A stretch of DNA of 64,000 bases from Chaenocephalus aceratus. Its lineage: Eukaryota > Chordata > Actinopteri > Perciformes > Channichthyidae. The position numbers and the translations under genes are program-made. The notes below the pieces were generated by a model, which saw nothing but the letters and a program-made list of their open reading frames with translations, made no database searches and had not been told where the DNA came from. The stretch covers positions 20,524,941-20,588,940 of the forward strand of contig CM043798.1 of NCBI GenBank assembly GCA_023974075.1, written 5' to 3'. Shown piece after piece: positions 44,080 to 55,539 of the stretch; within the stretch, counting starts at the first letter, position 1; every line of letters begins with the position of its first letter.

Positions 44080-46620
44080 TGAGCGTCCATTCCCATTGGA
44101 TAACGGAGAATTGTACACCCGGAAGTAAGTATTCTCCTTACTGACGATTGATTTGACAGTGATATCTCCACTACTTATCAACTCAAAAACACCATATTAT
44201 CTTTGTTAATTAAACAACATTGATAGGTTTAAATTGTGCACAATGCTTTTGTGTTTTTCCCCTTCAATTCTGAGAAACAACTTGTTTTCTCTGAAATGTG
44301 CAGCGCCAAAGAGACTACACTACCCACAATCCCCAGCTATTGTTGTCACGACGCCTGTTCGCTTTGCGACAAACCCTGTGATTAATCTTCAAGCTCTGGG
44401 ATTGGATGTTGGAGTGGCAGTGCGCCAAGGTTACGCTGAGCGTCAAGCTCTTTTAAATGGAACGAAACCACGGCAGACTATTCAAAACTGGACTCGAACG
44501 CCCCCTCTCTATGGCACGTCTCTACTCGGAATTGTAGTTTTAAAAGACGTTTTCGTTTTTCCCAAAATTAGAAGTTGACAGTATTAAACTGTGTACAGCC
44601 CTGGAGGTTTAGGTGATAGGAAACAAATTGGTGTGTACACATTTAAAACATGTAATTACTAAATTGGTGAAAATCGCGTGTATCCATAATGGACAGCATT
44701 AATATATACCCACATGACAGCTCATTGTTACTTTGTAATTCTACTCCACTATAATTCAGAGGTTAACCTGGTATTTTTACTCCACTACATTTATATTAGT
44801 TACTTTGCAGATTCTGATTAATGATGTGAAATATAAACAACCCTTATAGCAGACTTTAGTTACACCTGAGTAAAATTCAGGGAAAGGTGATTGTCAAGTG
44901 CCAACAATCAGGAGAGATATTTGATTGTTGGTGCTTGAGAAGACTAAACATTTATCTGCAGATCTCTATAAAGTATATTCATTAATCGTTATTCTCTACT
45001 AATAGTTCATTAAAAACTGTATATAATTGAAATGTTGCACATCCCTTTCAAGATTTCAAGATTTTCTAAGGTTTCTTGACATATCATATACACAACTACA
45101 GTGTAGTTATGCAATGAATGAAAAACTTGGGTCACAGGTTCCTCAACAGTGCATTACAAGACATCTATCAATATGTGTGTATACCTCCACCATTAAACTG
45201 TCATATTCTGCACATTTCTTACACTATCTAGATACATAATATCAGTTAAAATAAGTGCTTTAACATAGTTAATATTGCAGGAAAGCAATATATTAGACGT
45301 TAAGTACTTCGTCAGGCTTAATATTTATCTGTAGATAGATACCCCCAACGTTTTTTTCTTATTTGAAAGAAGACCTTAACCTAAAGTATTCTTTAATGTG
45401 TTAATAAAGGTTAATTAGTTTGTCTGTTTTGCACATCCTCATATTAATATATTTGTACATCCGGCACTAAACTGTTTTATTGTAGAGATCACTTACAGTA
45501 TCTTCTTGATTTTTTATATTCTATATTTTTATCATTGACCTTCTACTTTCACCCCTATGAAAGTATGTACTCTTAATATTTTTTCATCAAATAACATTAT
45601 TCAACAAAAATAACATTATTCAACAAAAATAATTCAATAACATGCTTTAACCACTAGGCGGTGCACACAAGGTACACACAGCATACTAATAATAACTTTG
45701 TATTATTAGTGTAGGACACTTATGTATGTATAACATCTGAAGATATTTAGTTTTATTCATGTTTTTACATAATTTTACAGAATATTGCTATACTATTTCT
45801 CATGTTGTACTTCAATACATTAATATCTGATTTGTAAAACATCACAGACAGAAAGGTATATCCGTCATTTCATGGTGAGCTATTGAAATTGTGATTCCAT
45901 AGATTTGTCTCCCATCACCCAAATCCCCTGACTATTCTCTCAACTCAGTATTTACATTCTTAGATTCAAAGAAAATCAGTAAAATCTTTAAAAACGTGCA
46001 TTGCGGATAAAACATCCAATCAGCGAGCTGAAGATCTTTCCTACGTCTGTTTCCGGTATTGTTCCTGTAATGAGAGTTCACATTTATGCTACATTGAAGG
46101 GTGGAATTGACTACACATCTTCAGAAACATAATTTGCTTCAGATAACTCATAGCAAAAAAAGTATAAAAATATAAATAATAAAAAGATAAAACACTGGCA
46201 TGTAATTTACGTTAGAATAAATAGAATGGTTTTGAATAATAGATGAGAGTAAAATCTACGTTACTTTTTTTGTATGAATTTATGTTTCATCCAATCACAA
46301 AGCTTGTTGACTTATCACGAGGTTTGTCAAAGCGGACAGGCGTCGTCACAACAATAGCTGGGGATTATGGGTAGTGTAGTCTCTTTCGCGCTCCACATTT
46401 CAGAGAAAACAAGTTGTTTCTCAGAATTGAAGGGGAAAAACACAAAAGCATTGTACACAATTTAAACCTATCAATGTCGTTTAATTAACAAAGGTAATCT
46501 GGTGTTTTTGAGTTGATGAGTAGTGGAGATATCACTGTCAAATCAATCCCCAGCTATTATTGTGACGACGCCTGTCCGCTTTGACAAACCTCGTGATAAG
46601 TAACGCGTTGGTGGAATAGC
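44080..46620. mobile_element. Second copy of the long-inverted-repeat transposon (decayed)
   Basis: The left arm from 44081 (TTGTACACCCGGAAGTAAGT; ACTACACTACCCACAATCCC) and the interior at 44757-45440 match the copy at 18963-25170. The right arm is inverted at about 46277-46548 (GATTATGGGTAGTGTAGTCT; GATATCACTGTCAAATC). At 46549 a direct piece of left-arm sequence follows, so the right side is rearranged. The CAACCTG ends are not found; GC-rich blocks (43874-44080 and 46597-46760) stand there instead. No coding region is visible. Confidence 0.75.
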
Positions 46621-46888
46621 ACCCATTGACAAGAGTGGCCGCGATCCTTGCGGACTCCGTAACGCGGCCGTAACGCGGCCGTAACGTGACGCAGACGGAC
46701 CCGGTATAATCTAGGGGTTAGGATCGTGTTGTGTTCAAGGACCCTGACCGTGGCCAGGAAAAACAGGCACTCGCTTATTTAATTATTTTGCGGTCTAGAT
46801 TTCTTTAATTATTTTCTTTTTTGCGTGTTTATAAATTACCTTGAGGGCCGTACCAAACGGCCCGGAGGCCGGAGGTTCCCCACCCCTG

Positions 46889-47457
46889 GTTTAAAGCATC
46901 AGATTACAATCCGACAATGCGACCCTGCATTTCAACAATCTGCACCATCTATAATTTATAATGCACACATCTGTGATGCTGTTTTCTTTTGTTCTTTCTG
47001 CTTTGCCGCATGCATTGGCTTTCATTTAATTTTCTTTTAACACATAACAAACATGTTTACTCTCAGAAATCCCTATGCTATTCTCTCACTGTGGGATTTA
47101 AAAAACATAATGCACAAAGAGCATTTTGTTTTTCTTTCTTGGTGGAAAAGCCGAATGGCAGACACACAGTGGATCACTTGCCAGTAGCTGATGTTTGTTC
47201 TGTAATATCCCCGATTATAAATCTCACTGCCCCAGCTAGGTCCATCAGTGGTTGTTCAAACAATTGCACTATGCTTTTTATCAGGTACAGTACATTCAGT
47301 GATTTATTTTTATTTTGCAAAACACTTAATTACAGGGTTACCGAGCAAAACTAAATAATGACATAGTTACTAAAATGTTCCTGACGCTCTAGACTGAACA
47401 AGCTTTTAAAAACCTTTAACAACAGTTTTATTTTTTCCAAATCTCTGAGCTACTCTA
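46889..47457. other. Non-coding stretch, nothing recognised
   Basis: Lies between the hAT element and the next DIRS element. Short open frames lack recognisable domains. Confidence 0.4.
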
Positions 47458-48287
47458 AACGGGGGGTTACGTATTGTAACCCTAGGCCTATAAGCACAGG
47501 CTCCGCCCTCTACTGGACTATATGGGTACTACTCTCATTAATGATACGCGAGCGTTCACACACTGAATATGTATAAACGTAGCCGGCCAATCAGGGCGAG
47601 CCTACCTGAATGCACACGCATATAAGGCAGCTACACCTCCTGACTGTCATCCTACACCCTCTTCAGCGAGTGGCATAGGAAAGACAGGGCCCCCAGGTAG
47701 AGGGCTCCGCCTGTGCTTATAGGGCTAGGGTTACAATAGGTAAACCCCCGTTCTATCTCACACAGGCTCTGCCATCTACTGGACTCTATGAGTACAGTGG
47801 GTGGAGCCCCGATGGATAAATGCCCTGTCACCCTACAACATCGACCCACCACACTGCACATGACCGGCCTTTGGTTAACAGCCACCGCACCCCAACTTCC
47901 TATCATCCCGTTGTGACTGTGGAGAAGTCAGGGCCGCAGCTTACTTGGCTGGGTAGAGCCTAATTGGTCTGAATAAGCCAATAGCTCCACCCTGCAGGTG
48001 CCAGCGCAAGTGACTATACACTGCACACTACGTTTCCCAGGTCCCTAAGGAGCATGGAGAGAACGTAAGTGCACCATCTCCCCCACACTCACACACGCTT
48101 ACCTCGTGTAGAGTGTGCATGGACTGTAGTGTGGGGGAGAGTCTTCCAGCACTGTATGGGGCTTACTGCGCACCACGTTTCTCAGGTCCCTAAGGAGCAT
48201 GGGACAATTTAAGTGCATTATGTCCCTGGGGGCCAGATACAGCTTACTGACCCACAACCCTCCTCCTTTCACCAGTCCTGTGTTGCC

Positions 48288-48575
48288 TCAGCAAGCACCG
48301 ACGATGAAAAAGGAGCCAGACATGTCTAAGAGATACTTTACCTTATGAACGGGCCTGGCGTAGACCAAGACGCCGCCGTGTATAGGTGGACGACTAAAGC
48401 CGTCTAGCTGTATAACCCTCGACCTGGAAGAACTCCTTAGGATCTTGGGAACAGAGGAGGGGTTCTGTCGGAGTGTCACCCTGCTACGGTCACCACAAAC
48501 CAGAAGGCAACTCGGGTGCACCGAGAGAGCGGTCAGTTTGCAAACTCTCTTGGCAGAAGTCAAAGCAAGAAGCAA
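48288..48575 (-). pseudogene. DIRS tyrosine recombinase fragment
   Basis: The frame carries LLALTSAKRVCKLTALSVHP, containing the first catalytic arginine in the same AKRV context as the recombinase at 25512-26566, then RSRVTLRQNPSSVPK and a decayed end. The catalytic H-x-x-R and tyrosine part is missing, so this is an inactive internal fragment of the second DIRS family. Confidence 0.7.
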
Positions 48576-48590
48576 AGCTGTTTCTTGCTA

Positions 48591-48618
48591 TCTCTCTCTC
48601 TCTCTCTCTCTCTCCTGT

Positions 48619-48675
<57 letters not shown>
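48591..48675. repeat. CT microsatellite
   Basis: Long CT run with a few interruptions, ending at AATTCAATTCAATTCAATTC of the adjacent LINE tail. Confidence 0.9.
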
Positions 48676-48680
<5 letters not shown>

Positions 48681-48836
48681 ATTCAATTCAATTCAAAGGG
48701 GCTTTATTGGCATGAAAGTTAAATTAAACAATGTTGCCAAAGCATCACAATACAAAATAATTAACAACATTAACATACATTTCAAATGTTTACATATTAT
48801 TGATGATATATATACAGTGATATAATTACATTTCAA

Positions 48837-48933
<97 letters not shown>

Positions 48934-49175
48934 ATTCACTGTCCCTCAGGTTGTGGCATGTGTATACATATTGGGCAGCAAGGTGTGCCTTGTCTCCTTC
49001 TCTAGGAGTACTCTCAGTCTTGAGAGGTCATCAACCTCCTTGAAACCTGGGATTACAGAGTTCAACTTGTTCCAGTAAACGCTCCTTACTTCGTTGAATG
49101 TTTGGCACTTCAGGAGGAAGGACCACATATTCTGTTCTCTTTTGGTTGCCAGGATCTTTTGAGTCTTCCTGTCGT
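48676..49175 (-). mobile_element. Non-LTR retrotransposon 3' end with TTGAA tail
   Basis: On the minus strand it ends CATGCCAATAAAGCCCCTTT followed by a TTGAA repeat tail, a widespread fish LINE form. Upstream untranslated or coding sequence contains GAATATGTGGTCCTTCCTCC. A GT microsatellite (48841-48932) interrupts it. It lies inside the DIRS element. Confidence 0.6.
48841..48932. repeat. GT microsatellite
   Basis: Two GT runs separated by GATG at about 48886-48890. Confidence 0.9.
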
Positions 49176-49185
49176 CCTGTCAGTC

Positions 49186-49373
<188 letters not shown>

Positions 49374-49699
49374 AGAGCGCCTACAGGAGGACAGCTCCAG
49401 AGACTCAAACAGTTCTGTAACCAAAGCCTCAAGCACCAATGGCAGTTCCCATTGCAGGGTGGAGATATGCACCACCGGGCGCAAAAAATGCTTCATAAGC
49501 GGTTGGCTAAAGACTGGTCTGCCACCAAATCCCGCAAGGACAGGACGAGATGGCTGCTGCATAAACCTTGACTGTGCATGAGCAAGCCCCTTGCCCACCA
49601 GTAGCTATAGCTAGGATAGAATAGAGCCCAATGTACCAGACAGAGGCTCTAGACTCCCTTCCTCGCACCACGTAGCCTGTCCTCCTTCTCGATGGGCGT

Positions 49700-50520
49700 A
49701 CACTCGCTCTCGATGGGGGCGTACCCTTCGCTCTCGATGGGGCTGCATTGAGCAAAATCCCCAGATACCCCACCTGCTGGTGAGGTATGGGACTGCTCTT
49801 CTTCCAATTGACCGCAAACCCCTAACTTGGTTAGGTGTAAGATCAAATTGGGCTGTGTGGAACATCTGCCCATTCCCTGGACCTGGCCATGACTACGAGG
49901 TCGTGAGATAAAATAAAACCCTCATGCCATGAAGCGCTGTGGTCACACATTTGCTGAACGTGCGTGGGGACAGGGAGTAGCCGAATGGTAGTCTGTTGTA
50001 CTCGTAGGCTATCCCCTGGAAGGCAAAAACGCAAATACTTCCTGTGTTTTGGCTTTCTAGCAATTTCGGCATGAAAGTTAAAACGTCCCTCAGGTCGATG
50101 GTTTGTGAACACCCGTGTTATTGCAGCCGCCCTGTCACGTGGCAGCGGGGCAATGGTTCTCCGCCCAGCCTGCTGCCTGTGGGAGCAGATGGGCTGCCAG
50201 GCTCTCATCAAGGGGGGGCACACCGGGACACGCTGTGTCTGTGCAGCCCTGCACCCTGACAGACCTGGGGGTGGACTTCCATGGATGCCAGACCCGGAAG
50301 TCCTCGTCATCCTCCTCCCCGGCAAACGGAGCCATCCGCCCCGCTGGAATGGCGAACATGAATGGGAACGCCTCGGCCATATCCTGGTCCCCAAACACTT
50401 GAAGCAGAGGTGGTGGGGATCGGCGCCCGCTATTAAGCCAGGGCACGAAGGACAGGCCCGAGTCTCGAGAAGTGGCGACTCCATGAAGGTATGATAACTT
50501 CTTCTTCTTCTTTCAAACAT
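49700..50520 (-). pseudogene. DIRS Gag-like start joined to reverse transcriptase palm by deletion
   Basis: One frame of 226 codons (50520-49843) begins MFERRRRSYHTFMESP and carries a cysteine/histidine cluster (ACPSCPGL, HHLCFKCLG) as in the Gag-like protein of the other DIRS family. It passes through a decayed middle into FHAEIARKPKHRKYLRF, then TTALHG-like and DLVVMARSREWAD, the DIRS palm; the catalytic tyrosine-leucine-aspartate-aspartate is degraded to LSHDL. A shifted piece with GYLGILLNA follows near 49750. The join looks like an internal deletion of the element, and the catalytic site is damaged. Confidence 0.65.
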
Positions 50521-50691
50521 TTTACTTTCTCTGTCAGGTTGTTGTCCTGCTCGCTGAAGATAAAAGGATGACAGTCAGGAGGTGTAGCTGCCTTATATGC
50601 GTGCGCATTCAGGTAGGCTCGCCCTGATTGGCCGGCTACGTTTATACAACTTTATACAACTTTATACAACGGAGTCTGTGTGAGATAGAAC

Positions 50692-52356
50692 TTCCCCATA
50701 CCAACTGATTCAATATATTCTGTGTTTCTATTAGTTAGTTGTCTAACGTAAATACACTTGCACTTAACTGTGAAACTCGATCTTTGGTTTTTCATGTTGA
50801 ACCGTATTTTTCTAAATATGTAGGTTTAGAATTGGGGAAAATCCCACAAATCTCTTGAAAGTATCGATGTGTGTTGGCTTAGGAAGTCTCAACAACTTGA
50901 TAAAAAGTCATTATTTACACTATTGGAAGAAAATTAACAAGGAGCTAAAAAGATGCCTGTTTTCTAAACAGTCACATTTAAATGGTGATTGGGGATAGGT
51001 CAGATAGATTTTTCTTAGCACAAGCCAGCAACACAGATGAAGGTTTTCAATTTCTACCTGTGAAAAATATGATTTATTCCCTTTAAGAAGGGTCAATGAA
51101 TAACCCTTACAAACATCCCCTTAGCTTTTTAATATTTCTAAGTTTTCACCTATAGCTTGACCTTTTTCTTGGAAGTTTTCTCAGTAGCAAGTCAACATGC
51201 CTTTTATTTATCTACATTACAACCAAGATATCATAATGTGTGACAGTTTAATCCAAAGTGTCAGCCTACCATTAGTAGAGGATCATGTGGAAGTGTACCT
51301 TCACACTTGGCTTGTGTCCTACAATATTTAATAATTGAAAAATATCCACTAAAAAAATGAATCATATGATAATAATTGTAACTGTTTACCAAAAACACTG
51401 TATTTAAAAAAAACAGATGACAAACAAGAAGAAATCCTCTACATTTATCCTGACCACATTATCAATCCAGCAACTCAATCCTACTGCGCTGCTGACTGTT
51501 AGGTGACGCCTACAATTTTCATAACAAAGAAATGTGGACATTGTTTTTCAGGGACATACAGACTATGCAGAAAAAAAACTGGGGTCACACCTTTATCTTT
51601 GTCCAAGTGGAATAAAAGGACTTCATGAATCATGTAGTCCGGCCCTACAGTACATGCACCACATGTGTGTCAGACAGTAATTGTTTGTGCACGTGTGTCT
51701 GGACTGGAGGCAGTCTCTTTTGTACTTTGGCTCGTGCCTCTGTGTGTGTTTGTGCATTCATGTGCACCCAACGTGTGCCTTTTTTGTCTTTTTGTAACAT
51801 TTATAAATGGTGATACCAAAGTAGCCTTTTTTTATAAAATTATATATTTTTTTTTTAAGCATGTGAACTCCCTAATGAATTCATCTATATTCACTTTTTT
51901 CAGGAACTTTATGCCAGAAACATTTATATGGAACTAATGTATACAACTGTAAGGTAAGGCTGAATAATGAATATGCTTTGATATCATCAATTGAAAATGA
52001 AAGATCCACTTGACAAAATCAAAACCTTGTCAGACATTTCTTAGCAGTATTCACTATGCTACAAATTCACTAAATGTGACACCAGATGTGAGGATTATAT
52101 TTGAATATATAGAGTGAGGTTAAAAATAACAAAAAAGAAAAAGACAAAAAAAAAGGTGTATAATATAATTTCAATTGACCGTTCTCCACTTCCAAACCTT
52201 CCTAGTGCCTCTGCTTGGATCACACCCATCTTCAGACTTGACCTTTCATTTTGATGTCATCTACACAACTGTCTTGGCACTTTGTGACACTATTTGGGTC
52301 ATAAGAATCTTTTTTCCAGACACACATTTCTCCCAAGTTGAGAACAATAACTGTCG
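50692..52356. other. Non-coding stretch, nothing recognised
   Basis: AT-rich sequence between the DIRS and hAT elements. Two overlapping frames near 51625-51937 lack recognisable domains. Confidence 0.45.
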
Positions 52357-52789
52357 CAGACCAGTAGGGGTGTAACGGTTCACAGAAGTCACGGTTCGGT
52401 TTCATACCTCGGTTTGGGGGTCACGGTTCGGTACGGGTTCGGTACAAGGAAAAGCAAAAAAAAGTCCCAAATGCATAATTTTTTTTGCTGTTATTTATTT
52501 TTTAAAGTAGTGCAAGTTTTGGTATGAAATAAGGAACTCTACCATTTGGAATCATTAACTGTATTACACAGTTAAAAACAAACCACAAACAGTTAGGGGT
52601 ATAACGGTTCACAAACATTTCGGTTCGGTACGTACCTCGGTTTTTAGGTCACGGTTCGGTTCGGACGTTTTCAGTACAGCAGAAAAAAATTATCACAAAA
52701 CATAACATATTTTTTTTTAATTATTATTAAACTGTGAATAATGTATTCACTCAAATAAATACAAAATATAATAAAATAAACATTAAGGT

Positions 52790-53022
52790 GCAGCATTTCG
52801 ATGAACTGAAATAATCTGTATTTGAACTATACTGTTCTAGTACTCACAAAACATAAACTATTAGTTTTGGGTTTTTATATTATTAAACTATGAATATTCA
52901 CTCAAATAAATGCAAAATATAATAAATAAACATTAAGGTGCAGCATTTCGATGAACTGAAATAATCTGTATTTGAACTTTACTGTACTAGTACTCACAAA
53001 ACATAAACTATTAGTTTTGGGT
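52790..53022. repeat. Tandem duplication inside the inner hAT element
   Basis: CATTAAGGTGCAGCATTTCG and ATCTGTATTTGAACT to CATAAACTATTAGTTTTGGG occur twice with a period of about 140 bp (about 52789-52876 and 52930-53021). Confidence 0.75.
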
Positions 53023-53089
53023 TTACTATACTAGTACCTAAGCAGCCAGCTTGACATTATGACTTGCTTGTCATTGTATTTTCATGTTT

Positions 53090-53600
53090 TTTTAAAGAAA
53101 AATGTACTTGTCCACATTGCTTGCCGAAAGGGCAGATCTGCTGGCACTAGCAATGTCTCCTGCTGTGGAGAACACCCTCTCGCTAGGGACAGAGGTAGCA
53201 GATACAGCCAGGTAGCGCTTTGCTAACATGGCAACATAAGGATATTTGCCGTTTGTAATAGCTTTGGCTCGGTCTGAAGTTTTTGCGAGTGTGGAGGCTT
53301 AAATTGCTATAGCGGGAGTTGGGTTTGCACTTCAGTCTTTTGGTACCGGTGATATTCACGTTCGGGTGATGCCTTTTCAAATGAGTGTGCAAGTTGATGT
53401 ATTGCCAGCCGCGTAACCAATTTTAGTTGAACAATGCCGGACAAACAGCTTTTGGTGCGGTCCACCTATCTTTGTCCGTCATCCTTGTACGTAAACTGCG
53501 AAACCAAAATGTCCCAAACCGGAGACTTCAATGATGCTGGAGGATTTTTGAGCTCAACTTTATCTGCGTTCGCCATTTCGACAGTTTTTCTCAAATTACT
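53090..53600 (-). pseudogene. hAT transposase, BED start fused to C-terminus by deletion (inner copy)
   Basis: The N-terminal part (from about 53590) has a BED-like zinc-finger region with a stop and shifted frames; the finger ends near HSFEKASPE. The C-terminal part (about 53190-53095) reads SERVFSTAGDIASASRSALS, the conserved dimerisation region of hAT transposases. The catalytic RNase-H-like domain that should lie between is absent. The protein therefore could not catalyse transposition, although DNA-binding and dimerisation regions were once joined. Confidence 0.7.
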
Positions 53601-54204
53601 GACTACATTGAACGCATCCCTCTGACCAGCTCGTCAAATGAATTGACTTGCTCGCTCTATGCGTTGAACCACAATGGGAGCAAATTACTCTGAATGCTGC
53701 GACGCAGCACCTTGATATTACTTCCAAGAAGTTGTTCACGTTTCTCAATTGTTTACGTTTAACGTTATATTCGTTCGGTTACACTTCGGTACACATTGGT
53801 ACCGAACCGAAGGGCCCGTACCGAATAATTTCGGTACGGGTACGTGTACCGTTACACCCCTACAAACAGTACCACACACACTCAGATGGCCATATTATTT
53901 ATAATGGCTGATGTCAAACAAAAGGTTCAATAAGCTGTACAACTAAAAAGAATGTCTTGAAAATATTAAAATAAATAATAAGAAAAGTGTTGAATCACGA
54001 TCAATAAAATGCAACACAGAACCTGTATAACATCTCTGATGTCAAATATTAAAATAAATACAATGATAAATATAAAACAAAATAAAATCTGTACCTTTAG
54101 GAGCAATGTCTAACATGTGTAATTAACTTGTGAGGTGTGAGGCCATTATGCCTAAATAAAGGTACTCAGCTTTACTCTATTTTCAAGTTTTCTTCAAAAA
54201 TATG

Positions 54205-54543
54205 AGTTTGTCTACGTTTGTCAGTAGTGAGGGCAGATCTGTTGGCGGTTAACTATGTCACCTGCCGTCGAGAAAAACCCTCTCGCTGGGGACTGAGACT
54301 GACTCGGATGTGATTGAGCATGTTTGACGTGTTACCACGAGCATACCGCACCGCTGTCGAACAACGCCGACACACCGTCCTCGTCCGATCCACAACTCGC
54401 ACCCCATCATTGTTGTAGTCCACAGGGAACCCGAAATGTTCCCACACAGCTGATTTAAAAGAAGCAGGTGGGTCTTCTAGCTCCTGTGTGTTGTGTGAAC
54501 TCGCCATAGCTACTAACTTTTCTTCTTCATGTATTGTGTTCAT
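54205..54543 (-). pseudogene. hAT transposase, BED zinc finger and C-terminus (outer copy)
   Basis: The frame from 54543 reads MNTIHEEEKLVAMASSHNTQ, then PPASFKSAVWEHFGFPVDYN and a BED finger with CRRCSTAVRY and NMLNHIR. It passes directly into PQREGFSRR, a shifted form of the SERVFSTAG dimerisation motif, whose correct frame ends NVDKLIFL. As in the inner copy, the catalytic core is deleted and start and end are joined. Shared deletion structure suggests both derive from related deletion derivatives. Confidence 0.72.
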
Positions 54544-54706
54544 TTTGTTGTGTTTTGTTCTTGTTCTTCTTTGTTATTTACGGGCGGCTGGCTTTTAGGC
54601 GCAATACCGCCCCCTGGAATATATAAGTGTAATACTGCCTGCCCTGAGTGACAGACTTTTTTCCCACTCGTAAAAAAAAGGCGTATTCGCCGTGTGACTG
54701 CATGTG

Positions 54707-54776
54707 CCGAACCGTGACGTCCGAACCGTGACGTCCGAACCGTGACGTCCGAACCGTGATGTCCGAACCGTGACGG
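54707..54776. repeat. Five 14-bp subterminal repeats of the outer hAT element
   Basis: The unit CCGAACCGTGACGT is repeated five times head to tail (the fourth has GATGT, the fifth ends GACGG). It sits 33 bp inside the right end, where hAT transposases usually bind. The left end has only dispersed CGGTTCGG motifs. Confidence 0.85.
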
Positions 54777-54817
54777 TACGGGACGAATACGGATACCGTT
54801 ACACCCCTACAGACCAG

Positions 54818-55239
54818 CATTCGACCCCCTAGGGACAGCTTAGACAAAGAAACAATACTAAAAATGCTCAGCTGCACATTTTGGCAGGTTCAACGAGGGT
54901 AAATATGATATTATCTCTGAGAAAATGGGAAACCTTCAAGACTGGCCCATCCATACGTCTCACTGTAAAAGCATATGTCCTCCTAGCACCCTCCAGTCAA
55001 TTTGCTGACATGGAGGTGATGCACATTAATGCAAACATGAATTTCTGAGACTGCGCATCTGCAGAGGTTAAGTCTCCTCATTCTGTTCATCCTTATCTTT
55101 CAGGACAATCCTGCAGGCTAGACTAAGCCAGATGAACAGTAGTCTGTGGAGGTGTGACATATCAAAGAGATTAAGATTACAATCTCACTTCATCCCCCTG
55201 AGTTATGAATAATTCACAGGACGACCACTATTTTGTTTT
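54818..55239. other. Short non-coding stretch, nothing recognised
   Basis: Between the hAT and Tc1 elements; no coding or repeat feature was supported. Confidence 0.4.
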
Positions 55240-55539
55240 TACACTGAACAAAAATATAAATGCAACACTTTTGTTTTTGCTCTCATTTTTCATGAGATGA
55301 ACTCAAAGATCTAAAACATTTTCTATATACACAAAATAACCATTTATCTCAAATATTGTTCACAAATCTGAACAAATCTGTGATAGTGAGCACTTCTCCT
55401 TTGCCGAGATAATCTATCCCACCTCACAGGGGTGGCATATCAAGATGCTGATTAGACAGCATGATTATTGCACAGGTGTGCCTTAGGCTGGCCACAATAA
55501 AAGGCCACTCTAAAATGTTCAGTTTTATCACACAGCACA

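Larger units (their letters stand above)
43107..46888. mobile_element. hAT element (3.8 kb) hosting a second long-inverted-repeat copy
   Basis: Left end CAGGGGTGGGGAACCT and right end (inward) CAGGGGTGGGGAACCT are matching inverted repeats, followed by GGGCC motifs on both sides. The 8-bp duplication is nearly exact: GTGTAAAG at 43099-43106 and GTTTAAAG at 46889-46896. The interior includes a LINE tail (about 43506-43590) and, from about 44080 to 46620, a decayed copy of the long-inverted-repeat transposon. No hAT transposase frame remains. Confidence 0.85.
52594..53862 (-). mobile_element. hAT element of the same family, inserted in the outer copy (1269 bp)
   Basis: Ends TAGGGGTATAACGGTT and ACCGTTACACCCCTA, with an exact 8-bp duplication CAAACAGT at 52586-52593 and 53863-53870. 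On the minus strand a BED-type start (SPVWDILVSQFTYKDDGQ; a stop follows) is joined to the hAT C-terminal dimerisation motif (TSVPSERVFSTAGDIAS). The catalytic core is gone, so it is a deletion derivative. Confidence 0.88.
52365..54809 (-). mobile_element. hAT element with TAGGGGTGTAACGG ends (outer copy)
   Basis: Inverted ends TAGGGGTGTAACGGTT and ACCGTTACACCCCTA, with an exact 8-bp duplication CAGACCAG at 52357-52364 and 54810-54817. Subterminal CGGTTCGG and CGAACCGTGACG motifs crowd both ends, as for transposase-binding regions. A second family member (52594-53862) is inserted near its left end. On the minus strand the transposase start and end survive, with the middle deleted. Confidence 0.88.

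Noticed and set aside
46825..47354. Overlapping frames of 71 and 121 codons
   Set aside because: They cross the hAT boundary at 46888 or lack any recognisable domain.
51625..51937. Two overlapping cysteine/valine-rich frames
   Set aside because: Derived from GTGTGT-like sequence; no domain was recognised.
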